A stretch of DNA of 64,000 nt from Aminobacter aminovorans (GTDB taxonomy: Bacteria; Pseudomonadota; Alphaproteobacteria; Rhizobiales; Rhizobiaceae): the NCBI RefSeq assembly GCF_900445235.1, contig NZ_UFSM01000001.1, positions 3,425,501-3,489,500 on the forward strand, given 5' to 3'. Numbering within the stretch: position 1 is the first letter of the stretch; every line of letters begins with the position of its first letter. Below the pieces are notes generated by a model. The model had not been told where the DNA came from. It did no database searches and saw only the letters and a program-made list of their open reading frames with translations. Shown here piece after piece: positions 24,986 to 33,742 of this stretch. The position numbers and the translations under genes were made by a program.

Positions 24986-26605
24986 TCAGCGCGCCAGATG
25001 CTCGAACAACCGCGCTACGGCTTCAGCGCCCGGGTCAACGTGCCCTTCGAGTTGCTTGGCGTTGATATAGGCGGCGCGACCGGCCTTGGCGCGGGTCAGG
25101 GTCGCGGTGAAGTTGGCGCCCCCGCGGGCCGCCGCGGCTGCGGCTGCGAGGCTCTCGTCGAGAGCCACGAGGGCTGGGGAAAGGGCATCTACCATTGTAC
25201 GGTCGCCGATCTTGGCGCCGCCGATCTCCTGCATGCGCGCCAGCCCCGCCCGCAGTGCCTCCCGCATCGGCAGGCCGCTAGATGCCCCGTCGCCGGCGGC
25301 GGCGAAGAAGATGGCGAGCAGCACGCCCGAGGAGCCGCCCATCGTCTGGCTCAATTCTTGGCCTATGGCACGCAGCAGTTGGGTGTGATCCGACAGCGGC
25401 AGGCGGTCGATGGCGTTGATCAGGGCACGGGCGGCACCCGCCAGCGTCGAGCCGGTGTCGCCATCGCCCGACTTGGCGTCGAGCGCATTGAGATCCTGCT
25501 CGGCCGCGATCAGCACGTTGCAGCAGCTGATCACGAAGGCGCGCGTCGCCGCATGGTTCGACGGCATCGGCGTGATCGGCGTCAGGCCGTCGGGCATGGG
25601 AGCAACCGTGATCGGTCGCACTCGCGAGACGCCCGGCCAGGCAGGGATCGCGACAGGCGTCTTGAGAAGCTCCAACTCGGCTGTGTCGGCTGGAAAGACC
25701 GAGATGGAAAAGCCCTGCATGTCGAGCGAGGTCATCACCGGCGAAGGCCCGATGGAATGGGTGATCCTCTCGCCTATGGACGACTGGAGGAGGTCATGGG
25801 CGAGCACCGACATTTCGAGCACCGAGGTGCCGCCGAGATTGTTGACGAGCGCGACATGCGGCCCCTCGCCCATCACGGCCGCCAGCCGCTCGACCATGGT
25901 GGCGACGGAGGCGCGCGCGCCGGCAAAGTCGATCTGCTCGACGCCGGCTTCGCCGTGGATGCCGAGGCCCAGCTCGGCTTTCCCTGCGGCGATCCGGTCT
26001 TCCTTGGGCGAGCCCGGTACGCTGCAGGTGTCGAGCGACATGCCTATGGAACGGGTGCCTGCAATGACGTGCTTCGCCGCCGCCGTCACCGTTTCCAGGT
26101 CGGCGCCGCGTTCGGCGAGCGCGCCAGCAATCTTATGCACGAACAAGGTTCCGGCGACGCCACGCGCTTGCGGCAAATCGGGCAATGCGATGTCGTCTCC
26201 GACGATCACCATCGAGACATTGAGCCCGAAGGCGCGCGCCCGCTCGGCGGCGAGACCAAAATTCAGCCGATCGCCGGTGTAGTTCTTGACGATCAGCAGG
26301 CATCCGGCCGTCCCTGTAACCGCCAGGATGCCGGCGAGCACGGCATCGACGCTGGGCGAGGCAAAGACGTCGCCGCAGACCGCAGCCGTCAGCATGCCCT
26401 TGCCGACGAAGCCGACATGCGCCGGTTCGTGGCCTGAGCCGCCGCCCGACACGATCGCCACTTTCGACTTGTCCCAGTCGCTGCGCAGCACGACGCGGAT
26501 ATGCGGATAGCCGTCGAGGCGGGTGAGCGCGCCGCCCGACAGCGCCAACACGCCGTCGATGGCCTCGGTGACGACGTCCTCACGCCGGTTGATGAATTGC
26601 GCCAT
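24986..26605 (-). CDS. Dihydroxyacetone kinase, single-chain DhaK-DhaL type
   Basis: A 539-residue fusion of a DhaK domain (1-~330) and a DhaL ATP-binding domain (~345-539). DhaK motifs: SGGGSGHEPAHVGFVGKGML, VKNYTGDRLNFGLA, and GLGIHGEAGVE with the substrate-binding His. DhaL motifs: LDAKSGDGDTGSTLAGA (Mg/ATP site) and GGSSGVLLAIFF. Such ATP-dependent kinases phosphorylate dihydroxyacetone, and some relatives act on erythrulose or other short ketoses. It is the last gene of the ABC transporter operon, 13 nt after the second ATPase, and likely traps the imported substrate or its product. Confidence 0.95.
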   Translation of the reverse strand: MAQFINRREDVVTEAIDGVLALSGGALTRLDGYPHIRVVLRSDWDKSKVAIVSGGGSGHEPAHVGFVGKGMLTAAVCGDVFASPSVDAVLAGILAVTGTAGCLLIVKNYTGDRLNFGLAAERARAFGLNVSMVIVGDDIALPDLPQARGVAGTLFVHKIAGALAERGADLETVTAAAKHVIAGTRSIGMSLDTCSVPGSPKEDRIAAGKAELGLGIHGEAGVEQIDFAGARASVATMVERLAAVMGEGPHVALVNNLGGTSVLEMSVLAHDLLQSSIGERITHSIGPSPVMTSLDMQGFSISVFPADTAELELLKTPVAIPAWPGVSRVRPITVAPMPDGLTPITPMPSNHAATRAFVISCCNVLIAAEQDLNALDAKSGDGDTGSTLAGAARALINAIDRLPLSDHTQLLRAIGQELSQTMGGSSGVLLAIFFAAAGDGASSGLPMREALRAGLARMQEIGGAKIGDRTMVDALSPALVALDESLAAAAAAARGGANFTATLTRAKAGRAAYINAKQLEGHVDPGAEAVARLFEHLAR

Positions 26606-26618
26606 GGATTCTTGCTCC

Positions 26619-27614
26619 CTAAGCTAAACGCATGCCGGCCGCATCGAAATAAAGCGGCCGCGACGGTTGGATTCTGATGGTTTCACCGCCCCGCAAAGGT
26701 GTGTGGGCGTCGGTGACGGTAACGAGGTCGTGCCGCTTCAAGGTCAGATGCAGGCGCGTCTGGTCGCCGAGATGCTCGACACGCTTGACCAGCGCCTCCT
26801 CTCCCTCGCCCTGCACGATGTGCTCGGGGCGAAGTCCGATGCTCTTGGCGGCGGCCGGCGCACCGGCGAAGAGATCGGCAGGCAGCACATTAATGCGCGG
26901 CTGGCCGAGCCGAGTCGCGGCGTAGACGCTGACGGGATGCTCATAGACTTCGCGCGGCGCGCCGAACTGAACAAGCTTGCCATCGTTCAACACGCCGACA
27001 TGAGTCGCCATCGTCATCGCCTCGATCTGGTCGTGGGTGACATAGAGTAGCGTCGCCCCCAATTTCGCCTGGATACGCTTCAACTCGATGCGCAGGTCGG
27101 CGCGAAGCTTGGCGTCGAGCGAACTCAGCGGCTCGTCCATCAGGAAAATCTGCGGGTTGCGTACGAGTGCGCGGCCGATGGAGACGCGCTGCATCTCGCC
27201 GCCTGACAAGGCGGTCGCCTTGTTGTCGAGCTTGTGGGCGATCTGCAGGACCTCGGCGACCTCCTTGACGGTCCGGTCGATCAGGTCCCGCGGTGTCCTG
27301 AGCAGTGGCGATTTCAGCGGAAACTCGAGGTTCTGCCGGACGGTCAGATGCGGATAGAGCGAGTATTGCTGGAAGACCATCGCCACGTTGCGCTCGGCCG
27401 GCGACAGCCCCTTCATCGGCCGGCCGCTGATATAGACTTCCCCGCTGTCGGGAGTATCGAGGCCGGAGACCATCCGTAAAGTCGTCGTCTTGCCGGCACC
27501 CGTCGGGCCAAGCAGCACGACGAAGGAACCGTCGGGGATCGTCAGCGAAACATTGTCGAGTGCGGCCACGCTGCCAAAGGTCTTGGTCACGTTTTCGAGG
27601 ACAATCTCAGCCAT
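26619..27614 (-). CDS. Sugar/polyol ABC transporter ATPase (second)
   Basis: 331 residues from the ATG at 27614, overlapping the preceding ATPase gene by 8 nt. Walker A GPTGAGKTTTLRMVSGL, signature LSGGEMQRVSIGRALV, Walker B IFLMDEPLSSLDAKLRADL and VTHDQIEAM are intact. The C-terminal ~90 residues are a TOBE/MalK-like regulatory domain. Having two distinct ATPases implies a heterodimeric nucleotide-binding pair, as in the GlpS-GlpT glycerol importer of Rhizobium. Confidence 0.93.
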   Translation of the reverse strand: MAEIVLENVTKTFGSVAALDNVSLTIPDGSFVVLLGPTGAGKTTTLRMVSGLDTPDSGEVYISGRPMKGLSPAERNVAMVFQQYSLYPHLTVRQNLEFPLKSPLLRTPRDLIDRTVKEVAEVLQIAHKLDNKATALSGGEMQRVSIGRALVRNPQIFLMDEPLSSLDAKLRADLRIELKRIQAKLGATLLYVTHDQIEAMTMATHVGVLNDGKLVQFGAPREVYEHPVSVYAATRLGQPRINVLPADLFAGAPAAAKSIGLRPEHIVQGEGEEALVKRVEHLGDQTRLHLTLKRHDLVTVTDAHTPLRGGETIRIQPSRPLYFDAAGMRLA

Positions 27615-28704
27615 GTCCCAGCACTCCGTCATTGGCGTCCGACCGCAGGGCCTTGCCGGTTTCGGCGTCGAACACCGACAGCGTCCTCGGGTCGAACTCG
27701 AGACCGACCAACTCGTCCTCGCGAACCAACTGGTCCGATGGAATACGCGCCTTGAGGTCGCCGTGGCTCGAGCGCAGCGTCACGATCTGGGTGGTGCCGA
27801 GATATTCGACCGCGCTTACCCGTCCCCTGTATGCCGACTCGGTGACGAAGCTGACATGCTCGGGCCGTACGCCAAGCGTCAGCTTCCCGGCCCGGCCCTC
27901 CCGCGCGGCCGGCACCTCGATCTTCGCTTCGCCGAGATCGACCGACTTGCCGCCAATGCCGATCATGCCCTCGAAGTCGAGGAAGTTCATGGATGGCGAG
28001 CCGATGAACTGGGCGACGAACTTGGTCGCCGGCCAGTCGTAGATCTGCTGCGGCTTGCCGAATTGCTCGACAACGCCATGGTTCATGACGACGATCTTGT
28101 CGCCCATCTGCATGGCCTCTAACTGGTCATGCGTGACATAGACTGTGGTTGCGCCCATGCGGTCGTGCAGCGCGCGCAGTTCCTCCGCCATGTGTTCGCG
28201 GAACTCGGCATCGAGTGCGCCGAGCGGCTCGTCCATAAAGAAGGCCTTGGGACGACGCACGATCGCCCGGCCCAGAGCCACGCGCTGGCGGTCGCCGCCC
28301 GACAGCCCGCCCACCGGCCTGTCCAGGATATTCTCGATCTTGAGGATGCGGGCAACCTCTTGGACACGCGTCTTCACCTCCTCGCGTTTCATCCCCTGAC
28401 TGACCAGCGGATAGGAGATGTTCTTGCGCACGTTCATGTGCGGGTAGAGCGCAAACATCTGGAACACGAAGGCGATGTCGCGCTTGCTGGCCGGCTTCAT
28501 GCCGACCTCCTCGCCATCGATGAAGATCTCGCCCGAGGTCGGAAGTTCGAGCCCGGCCATCATTCTGAGCGTCGTCGTCTTGCCGCAGCCGGAAGGTCCG
28601 AGCAGCATGAAGAACTCGCCGTCCTCGATGGTGAAGGTCGAGGAGCGGACTGCGGTGAAGGCGCCGAACTCCTTGCGCACATTCTGGATTCTGATCTGCG
28701 CCAC
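27607..28704 (-). CDS. Sugar/polyol ABC transporter ATPase (first)
   Basis: 365 residues, MalK/UgpC type. Walker A GPSGCGKTTTLRMMAGLELP, signature LSGGDRQRVALGRAIV (Asp-Arg in place of the common Gln-Gln), Walker B FFMDEPLGALDAEFREHM, and VTHDQLEAMQMGD. The C-terminal TOBE-like domain is present. It follows the 62-residue membrane protein by 4 nt and overlaps the second ATPase. It is divergent enough from that partner to be a separate subunit and not a recent duplication. Confidence 0.93.
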   Translation of the reverse strand: MAQIRIQNVRKEFGAFTAVRSSTFTIEDGEFFMLLGPSGCGKTTTLRMMAGLELPTSGEIFIDGEEVGMKPASKRDIAFVFQMFALYPHMNVRKNISYPLVSQGMKREEVKTRVQEVARILKIENILDRPVGGLSGGDRQRVALGRAIVRRPKAFFMDEPLGALDAEFREHMAEELRALHDRMGATTVYVTHDQLEAMQMGDKIVVMNHGVVEQFGKPQQIYDWPATKFVAQFIGSPSMNFLDFEGMIGIGGKSVDLGEAKIEVPAAREGRAGKLTLGVRPEHVSFVTESAYRGRVSAVEYLGTTQIVTLRSSHGDLKARIPSDQLVREDELVGLEFDPRTLSVFDAETGKALRSDANDGVLGHG

Positions 28705-28708
28705 GGGC

Positions 28709-28897
28709 CTACTCCGGAAGATGGCTGACGATGATGAACATCACCGTGCCCAGCAGGGTTACGAGGAAAGACCAGGAATAGAGCACCAGGGCGAAGGGCT
28801 GCATGAGCATGAAGACGCCGGCGGCAATCAGCACCGAGGCCAGCATCTCCCAGGCGCCGCGCCGGAAATGAAGCAATCCGTCGAAGAACCTGGTCAT
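28709..28897 (-). CDS. 62-residue membrane protein of the ABC operon
   Basis: Two hydrophobic segments, about residues 18-33 and 40-57, joined by a short loop: SVLIAAGVFMLMQPFALVLY, then SWSFLVTLLGTVMFIIV. The ATG overlaps the stop of the upstream permease (ATGA), which strongly supports translation. The position next to two ATPases and two permeases recalls the small GlpU-type protein of rhizobial glycerol importers, though this one is shorter. Role unknown: possibly a transporter accessory subunit. Confidence 0.85.
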   Translation of the reverse strand: MTRFFDGLLHFRRGAWEMLASVLIAAGVFMLMQPFALVLYSWSFLVTLLGTVMFIIVSHLPE

Positions 28898-29835
28898 TTG
28901 CGTACCGCTCCGAAGGTGATTCCACGCAGGAGATGCTTGCGCAGGAGGATGGTGAAGACCATGACCGGCACGAGGAACAGGGTCGCGCCCGCGGCAACAG
29001 CCGGCCAGTCCTGGCCGCTGACGCCGATGATGGTCGGGATGAAGGGCGGCGCGGTCTGGGCATTGCCTGACGTCAGCAGCACGGCGAAGGCGTATTCGTT
29101 CCAGGCAAAGATCAGGCAGAAGATCGCAGTCGAGGCGATGCCCGTTGCCGCCTGGGGCAACACGACCTTGTAGAAGGCCTGAAAGCGCGTGTAGCCGTCG
29201 ATCAGCGCCGCCTCCTCATATTCGATCGGGATTTCGTCGATGAAGCCCTTGAGTAGCCAGACCGAGAGCGACAGGTTCACCGCGGTATAAAGCAGGATCA
29301 TGCCGGCATGGGTGTCGCTGAGGCCGAGCGAGCGGAACATCAGGAAGATCGGGATGGCGACCGCGATCGGCGGCATCATGCGCGTCGACAGGATGAAGAA
29401 CAGCAGGTCGTCCTTCAGCGGCACCTTGAAACGCGAAAAGGCATAGGCGGCTGCCGTGCCCAGCACGATGCAGAGCACCGTCGAGCCGAAGCCGATGATG
29501 ACCGAATTGGTGAAGCGCTCGGCAAAGCGCGACGGACCCGAAATCACCAGGCCGTCCTTGCGCACCAGCCGGTCGTACCAGGTCTGGGGTTCGCCGACCT
29601 GCTGCAACTGCTCCTCGGTGAGACGAGTGCGCGTCGTGAAGACGTTGACATAGCCTTCGACAGTCGGCGTGAAGAACGTCTTCGGTGGATAGGCAATGGC
29701 GTCGGACGGGGACTTGAAGCTGGTGCCGATGATCCAGACCAGCGGCAGGATTGTGATCAGCGCGTAGAGGACGACAAGCACCCCGGCGAACCATTTCTGC
29801 CGGCGTGACGGCTCGGTGACGGAATAGCTGCTCAT
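28894..29835 (-). CDS. Sugar/polyol ABC transporter permease (MalG-like)
   Basis: 313 residues from the ATG at 29835, whose ATGA overlaps the stop of the first permease. Six membrane spans are expected, from VLVVLYALITILPLVWIIGT onward. The EAA motif is YEEAALIDGYTRFQAFYKVV. A roughly 60-residue periplasmic loop follows the first span, typical of MalG-type permeases. It forms the membrane channel with the preceding permease. Confidence 0.93.
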   Translation of the reverse strand: MSSYSVTEPSRRQKWFAGVLVVLYALITILPLVWIIGTSFKSPSDAIAYPPKTFFTPTVEGYVNVFTTRTRLTEEQLQQVGEPQTWYDRLVRKDGLVISGPSRFAERFTNSVIIGFGSTVLCIVLGTAAAYAFSRFKVPLKDDLLFFILSTRMMPPIAVAIPIFLMFRSLGLSDTHAGMILLYTAVNLSLSVWLLKGFIDEIPIEYEEAALIDGYTRFQAFYKVVLPQAATGIASTAIFCLIFAWNEYAFAVLLTSGNAQTAPPFIPTIIGVSGQDWPAVAAGATLFLVPVMVFTILLRKHLLRGITFGAVRK

Positions 29836-30779
29836 CGCTGCTTCACCTTGTTCAGGGCTTTGACGTAGATCGAGGCCAGGCCGAAGACGGTCACGAAGAG
29901 GATGACGGCGTAGGCAGAGGCATAGCCGGTGCGCCACTTCTCGAAGGCCTCGCGCTTGAGGTTGATCGAGGTGAGCTCGGTGATCGAACCCGGACCGCCG
30001 CCGGTGAGCTGGACGACGAGGTCGAACATCTTGAAGTTCTCGATGCCGCGGAAAAGCACGGCGAGCATCAGGAACGGCAGCACCAGCGGAATGGTGATGG
30101 TCCAGAATTGCCGCCATTTGCTGGCGCGGTCGCATTCGGCCGCTTCATAGATGCTGTCGGGGATGGAGCGCAGACCGGCCAGGCAGATCAGCATGACGAA
30201 GGGCGTCCACATCCAGGTGTCGACGATGACGATCGCCCAGGGCGCCAGTTTCACGTCGCCGATCATCGAGAAGCTGGACGGATCGGCACCCGTCAGGAAG
30301 CCTATGGAATAGTTGAACAGGCCGATCTGCGGCTGGTAGAGGAAGGTCCAGAAATTGCCGACGACCGCCGGGCTCAGCATCATCGGCAACACGATGATCG
30401 TCGTCCAGAGATCGTTGCCGCGGAACTTCTTGTTGATCAGATAAGCGAGCGAGAAGCCGATCAGCACCTGCAGCACCAGCGTCCAGATCAGGAAATGAGC
30501 CGTCGCCTGCATGGTCAGCCAGATGTCCTTGTCGGACAGGATGCTGATGTAGTTTTTCAGGCCGACGAACTCGACCTCGGCATTGGGTCGGTTGACGCGG
30601 AAATTGGTGAAGCTCAGCCGGATCGTCCAGATCAGCGGAAAGATGTTGACCGCCAGCAGCAGCACGATCGAGGGAGCGACGAAAAGCCAGGCGAGCGCGC
30701 GATCGGACAGGCCCCTGAACCGTCTGGCAATGGCGTGCGGCGTCGCTTCGGCGACCCGATCCACCGGTGAATGCAGCAT
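29832..30779 (-). CDS. Sugar/polyol ABC transporter permease (MalF/UgpA-like)
   Basis: 315 residues from the ATG at 30779, with AGGGGAAT upstream; an ATG 7 codons earlier is less well placed. The first span is LAWLFVAPSIVLLLAVNIFP. The cytoplasmic EAA loop is YEAAECDRASKWRQFWTITI. It follows the binding-protein gene by 105 nt and overlaps the second permease by 4 nt. Confidence 0.93.
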   Translation of the reverse strand: MLHSPVDRVAEATPHAIARRFRGLSDRALAWLFVAPSIVLLLAVNIFPLIWTIRLSFTNFRVNRPNAEVEFVGLKNYISILSDKDIWLTMQATAHFLIWTLVLQVLIGFSLAYLINKKFRGNDLWTTIIVLPMMLSPAVVGNFWTFLYQPQIGLFNYSIGFLTGADPSSFSMIGDVKLAPWAIVIVDTWMWTPFVMLICLAGLRSIPDSIYEAAECDRASKWRQFWTITIPLVLPFLMLAVLFRGIENFKMFDLVVQLTGGGPGSITELTSINLKREAFEKWRTGYASAYAVILFVTVFGLASIYVKALNKVKQR

Positions 30780-30884
30780 TGATATTCCCCTGATTATCAA
30801 CTGTGCGGCGACGGAGCCGGCTTCGTCCGGCTCCGTACCGTACCATGGCCCGCTGGGAGGATGCGGGACACGCCTTTGTGGCCG

Positions 30885-32219
30885 TCAGTACTTGCCTTCG
30901 TCGTCGAAGACCTGGGTCCAATCCTTGGCGAGGCCGTCGAGCGCATCCTGGGCAGAGCCCTGGCCGGCGACGACATAGTCGTGGAAGCGCTTCTGTGCCG
31001 CCTGCAGCAACGAGGCATAGGACGGCTCGGCCCAGAAGTCCTTCACGATCGCCATGGAGTCGAGGAAGGTCTGCGCATAGGGCTGGCTGGTGGCAAAACC
31101 CGGGTCTTCGACGACCTTGCGCAGCGCCGAATAGCCGCCCATCTGCCACCATTTCTGCTGGATCTCGGGCTGGGCGAACCACTTGATATAGGCGAGCGCA
31201 TCGTCCTTCTTCTCCGAGGCGGAGACAACCGAGATGCCCTGCCCGCCAAGCTGGGCGAAGGCCTTGCCGTCGGGGCCTGCCGGATTGGGGAAGTAGCCTG
31301 ACTTGTCGCCACCGACATTGGCATCGGCATTGATGCCGGGCCAGGTAAAGGCGAAGTTCATGTGCAGTGCGACCTGGCCCGACTTGTAGGCGTCGATGTC
31401 CTCCGACATGTAAGCGTCGGAATGACCTGGCGGCGTGCAGCAATCATAGAGCTGCTTGTAGAACTCCAGACCCTGCACCGCCTTGGCGGAGTTCACAAAG
31501 CCGTCGAGCTCGTAGGGCTTGTCGGGGTTCTCGTACTGGAAGCCGAAGCTGTAGAGCACATCCATCACCCCCATGGTGATGCCTTCGGAACCGCGCTCGG
31601 TGTAGATCGCAGCGCCATAGACAGTCTTGCCATCGATCTCGCGCTTCTGGAAGAATTCAGCGATGTCCTTGAGTTCGGCGAAGGTCTTCGGCACCGCGAG
31701 GTCGCGGCCGTATTTCTGCTTGAACTCAGCCTGCAGTTCAGGGCGGGCGAACCAGTCCTTGCGGTAGCTCCAGCCGACCACGTCGCCAAAGGCCGGCAGC
31801 GCCCAGTAATTCGGCGAATTCTTCGGCCATTCGGCGTAACCGACGACGGTCGCCGGGATAAAGTCGTCCATCTTGATTCCTTCCTTGTCGAAGAAATCGT
31901 TGAGCTTTACGTATTGGCCGTTCTCGGCGGCGCCGCCGATCCACTGACTGTCACCGATCATCAGATCGCACAGCTTGCCGCCGGAATTCAGCTCGTTGAG
32001 CATGCGGTCGGCAAAATTCGGCCACGGCACGAACTCGAACTTCATCTTGACGCCGCTCTTGGATTCGAAATCCTTGCTGAGCTCGACGAGCGCGTTGGCC
32101 GGATCCCAGGCGGCCCAGCACAGAGTCAGGTCCTTTGCGCTGGCCTGGCTCGTTGCGGCTACGCCGGCGGCCAAAACGGCGCCGAATGCAGCCAATGATC
32201 TAACATGGCGAAATGTCAT
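30885..32219 (-). CDS. ABC transporter solute-binding protein, family 1
   Basis: 444 residues with a Sec signal peptide ending SQASAKD. The fold is extracellular solute-binding family 1 (MalE/UgpB-like): SKDFESKSGVKMKFEFVPWP, LCDLMIGDSQWIGGAAENGQ, and AYIKWFAQPEIQQKWWQMGG. This family takes sugars, polyols or glycerol derivatives. With the downstream DAK, a triose or tetrulose-related substrate is reasonable but unproven. First gene of the seven-gene operon, transcribed from the operator region at 32371-32427. Confidence 0.93.
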   Translation of the reverse strand: MTFRHVRSLAAFGAVLAAGVAATSQASAKDLTLCWAAWDPANALVELSKDFESKSGVKMKFEFVPWPNFADRMLNELNSGGKLCDLMIGDSQWIGGAAENGQYVKLNDFFDKEGIKMDDFIPATVVGYAEWPKNSPNYWALPAFGDVVGWSYRKDWFARPELQAEFKQKYGRDLAVPKTFAELKDIAEFFQKREIDGKTVYGAAIYTERGSEGITMGVMDVLYSFGFQYENPDKPYELDGFVNSAKAVQGLEFYKQLYDCCTPPGHSDAYMSEDIDAYKSGQVALHMNFAFTWPGINADANVGGDKSGYFPNPAGPDGKAFAQLGGQGISVVSASEKKDDALAYIKWFAQPEIQQKWWQMGGYSALRKVVEDPGFATSQPYAQTFLDSMAIVKDFWAEPSYASLLQAAQKRFHDYVVAGQGSAQDALDGLAKDWTQVFDDEGKY

Positions 32220-32370
32220 GGCTGGGACCTCCCTCCCATCCTTCCGACCTCCATCGGAAGGTGAAAACGCCCTTGTCGGGCACCTGACGCGGAATGATCT
32301 TCCCGGCGGGCCAGTCTCCTCCGCGCCGCCTGCGTGGCTCGCTCAAATCCTCCTAGCGACCACGAACAGA

Positions 32371-32400
32371 GTTATAATTGAGGTGCGCACCTCAAAGCAA
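32371..32400 (-). promoter_or_regulatory. Putative promoter of the ABC-DAK operon
   Basis: Minus-strand -35 TTGCTT (32395-32400) and -10 TATAAC (32371-32376) with an 18-nt spacer. The first palindromic operator fills the spacer exactly, so a bound repressor would block RNA polymerase. Confidence 0.6.
32378..32395. promoter_or_regulatory. LacI-type operator O1
   Basis: The perfect 18-bp palindrome TTGAGGTGCGCACCTCAA has a central CG, as in LacI/GalR-family operators. It lies between the -35 and -10 of the transporter operon promoter. Confidence 0.8.
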
Positions 32401-32405
32401 GCGAT

Positions 32406-32427
32406 TTTTGAGGTGCGCACCTCAAAA
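32406..32427. promoter_or_regulatory. LacI-type operator O2
   Basis: The same 18-bp core as O1, extended to a perfect 22-bp palindrome by TT and AA at the ends. The centres of O1 and O2 are exactly 30 bp apart, near three helical turns, so both lie on the same face. O2 lies upstream of the transporter promoter and about 60-80 nt before the LacI-type start, so it may also govern that gene. Confidence 0.8.
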
Positions 32428-32489
32428 CTTGCTTTTAATCTGCTTTTGTTGGAGAAATCTGGTTCAGAATTGAAAACCGGGATCAAAGC

Positions 32490-33521
32490 GTGCGGCCAAC
32501 CACAAAAGACCTGGCGGAAGCCGCGGGCGTCAGCCTGGCAACTGTCGACCGCGTGTTGAACGAGCGCCCGAACGTCAGCAACAAGGTGGCGACAAAGGTC
32601 GCGGAAGCCATCGAGCGCATCGGCTTCGTGCGCAACCCGGCTGCCGTTGCTCTGGCTCGCAACAAGACCTACCGCTTCCGCTTCGTCCTTCCGACCTCGG
32701 GGGATCAATATCTCGCCGAACTCATCGCCCGCGTCACCGAGGCAAAGGAGGCGCTGCGCGCCGATTCCACCGAGGTCGAGGTAGCCCAGATCGCGATGGG
32801 CGACCCACACCAGGTCGCGAAGTACCTCACCGGCATCGACCACGACACGATGGACGGCGTCGCCGTCATGGCTCCGGAATCGCCGCAGGTGCGTGACGCG
32901 CTGGTGCGGCTCGTCGAGCGCGGCGTCAAGGCCGTGCAGTTCCTGTCGGGCCAGGAGCGACTGGAGAGCGCCGACTATGTCGGCGTCGACAATTTTGCCG
33001 CGGGTGCGACCGCCGGCAAGATCGCCGGCCGCTTCATCGGCGGCCGCTCGGGCAAAATCATGGTCGTCGCCGAAACAATGATGGCACTCGACAGCATTCA
33101 GCGCCGCCTCGGCTTCGACAGCATCATCAATGCCCAGTTCCCGCATCTCGAGACGCTGCCGTCGCTGGAAACCTACGGCGACGAAAAGCGTGCCGACCTC
33201 ATCATCAAGCGTAACCTGCAGCACAACCCCGACACAGTCGCCGTCTATGTGCTGAGTTCGGAAGCGCGCGTGCCGCTGACGGCGGTCTGGAACACGCAAG
33301 GCGCCCGCGCGCTCACCATCGTCGCCCACGAGCGCACCCCGTTCAGCGAACAGGCGCTGATGGACGATCGTATCGACGCCGTGATCGCCCAGGATCCCGG
33401 CCATGCCGTCCGTAGCGCGCTGCGCATCATGCGCGCCCGCTCCGACCACCGCGAGCCCCTCGCCTCGCAGGAACGCATCCGCATCGAAGTCCTGCTCAAG
33501 GAAAATCTGCAGTTCGAGTGA
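32490..33521 (+). CDS. LacI-family transcriptional regulator
   Basis: 343 residues, starting at GTG. The N-terminal helix-turn-helix is TTKDLAEAAGVSLATVDRVL, followed by the hinge-helix region NPAAVALARN. The rest is a periplasmic-binding-protein-like sensor (YVGVDNFAAGATAGKIAGRF). The hinge reads AVALARN instead of the usual LA-R-L pattern, as in a group of rhizobial LacI proteins. It is divergent from the ABC-DAK operon and very probably represses it through the two palindromes. The inducer is unknown. Confidence 0.93.
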   Translation: MRPTTKDLAEAAGVSLATVDRVLNERPNVSNKVATKVAEAIERIGFVRNPAAVALARNKTYRFRFVLPTSGDQYLAELIARVTEAKEALRADSTEVEVAQIAMGDPHQVAKYLTGIDHDTMDGVAVMAPESPQVRDALVRLVERGVKAVQFLSGQERLESADYVGVDNFAAGATAGKIAGRFIGGRSGKIMVVAETMMALDSIQRRLGFDSIINAQFPHLETLPSLETYGDEKRADLIIKRNLQHNPDTVAVYVLSSEARVPLTAVWNTQGARALTIVAHERTPFSEQALMDDRIDAVIAQDPGHAVRSALRIMRARSDHREPLASQERIRIEVLLKENLQFE

Positions 33522-33742
33522 TCCGGGGCGCGACCGACGGCATACGACTGCAAACAGCAGAAATGCTCGATGCTGGCTCTAAGCGCTTGGCTCCCCCTGG
33601 TGCGCCGGATCTTCCATTCACTTACAGTTCAACTGCAAGCCTCGCTCGTGGCGGCGGCAGGGGCTTTGCCATACCGTTGCCGACAGTCATCCGCGACCTG
33701 CGATTCGTTAATTCGTTAAACAGCCCAACCGGAAGAAGTGCG

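Noticed and set aside
30145..31443. A long minus-strand frame across the permease and binding-protein genes
   Set aside because: Out of frame with two clear transporter genes; the composition is Arg/His-rich, typical of shadow translation.
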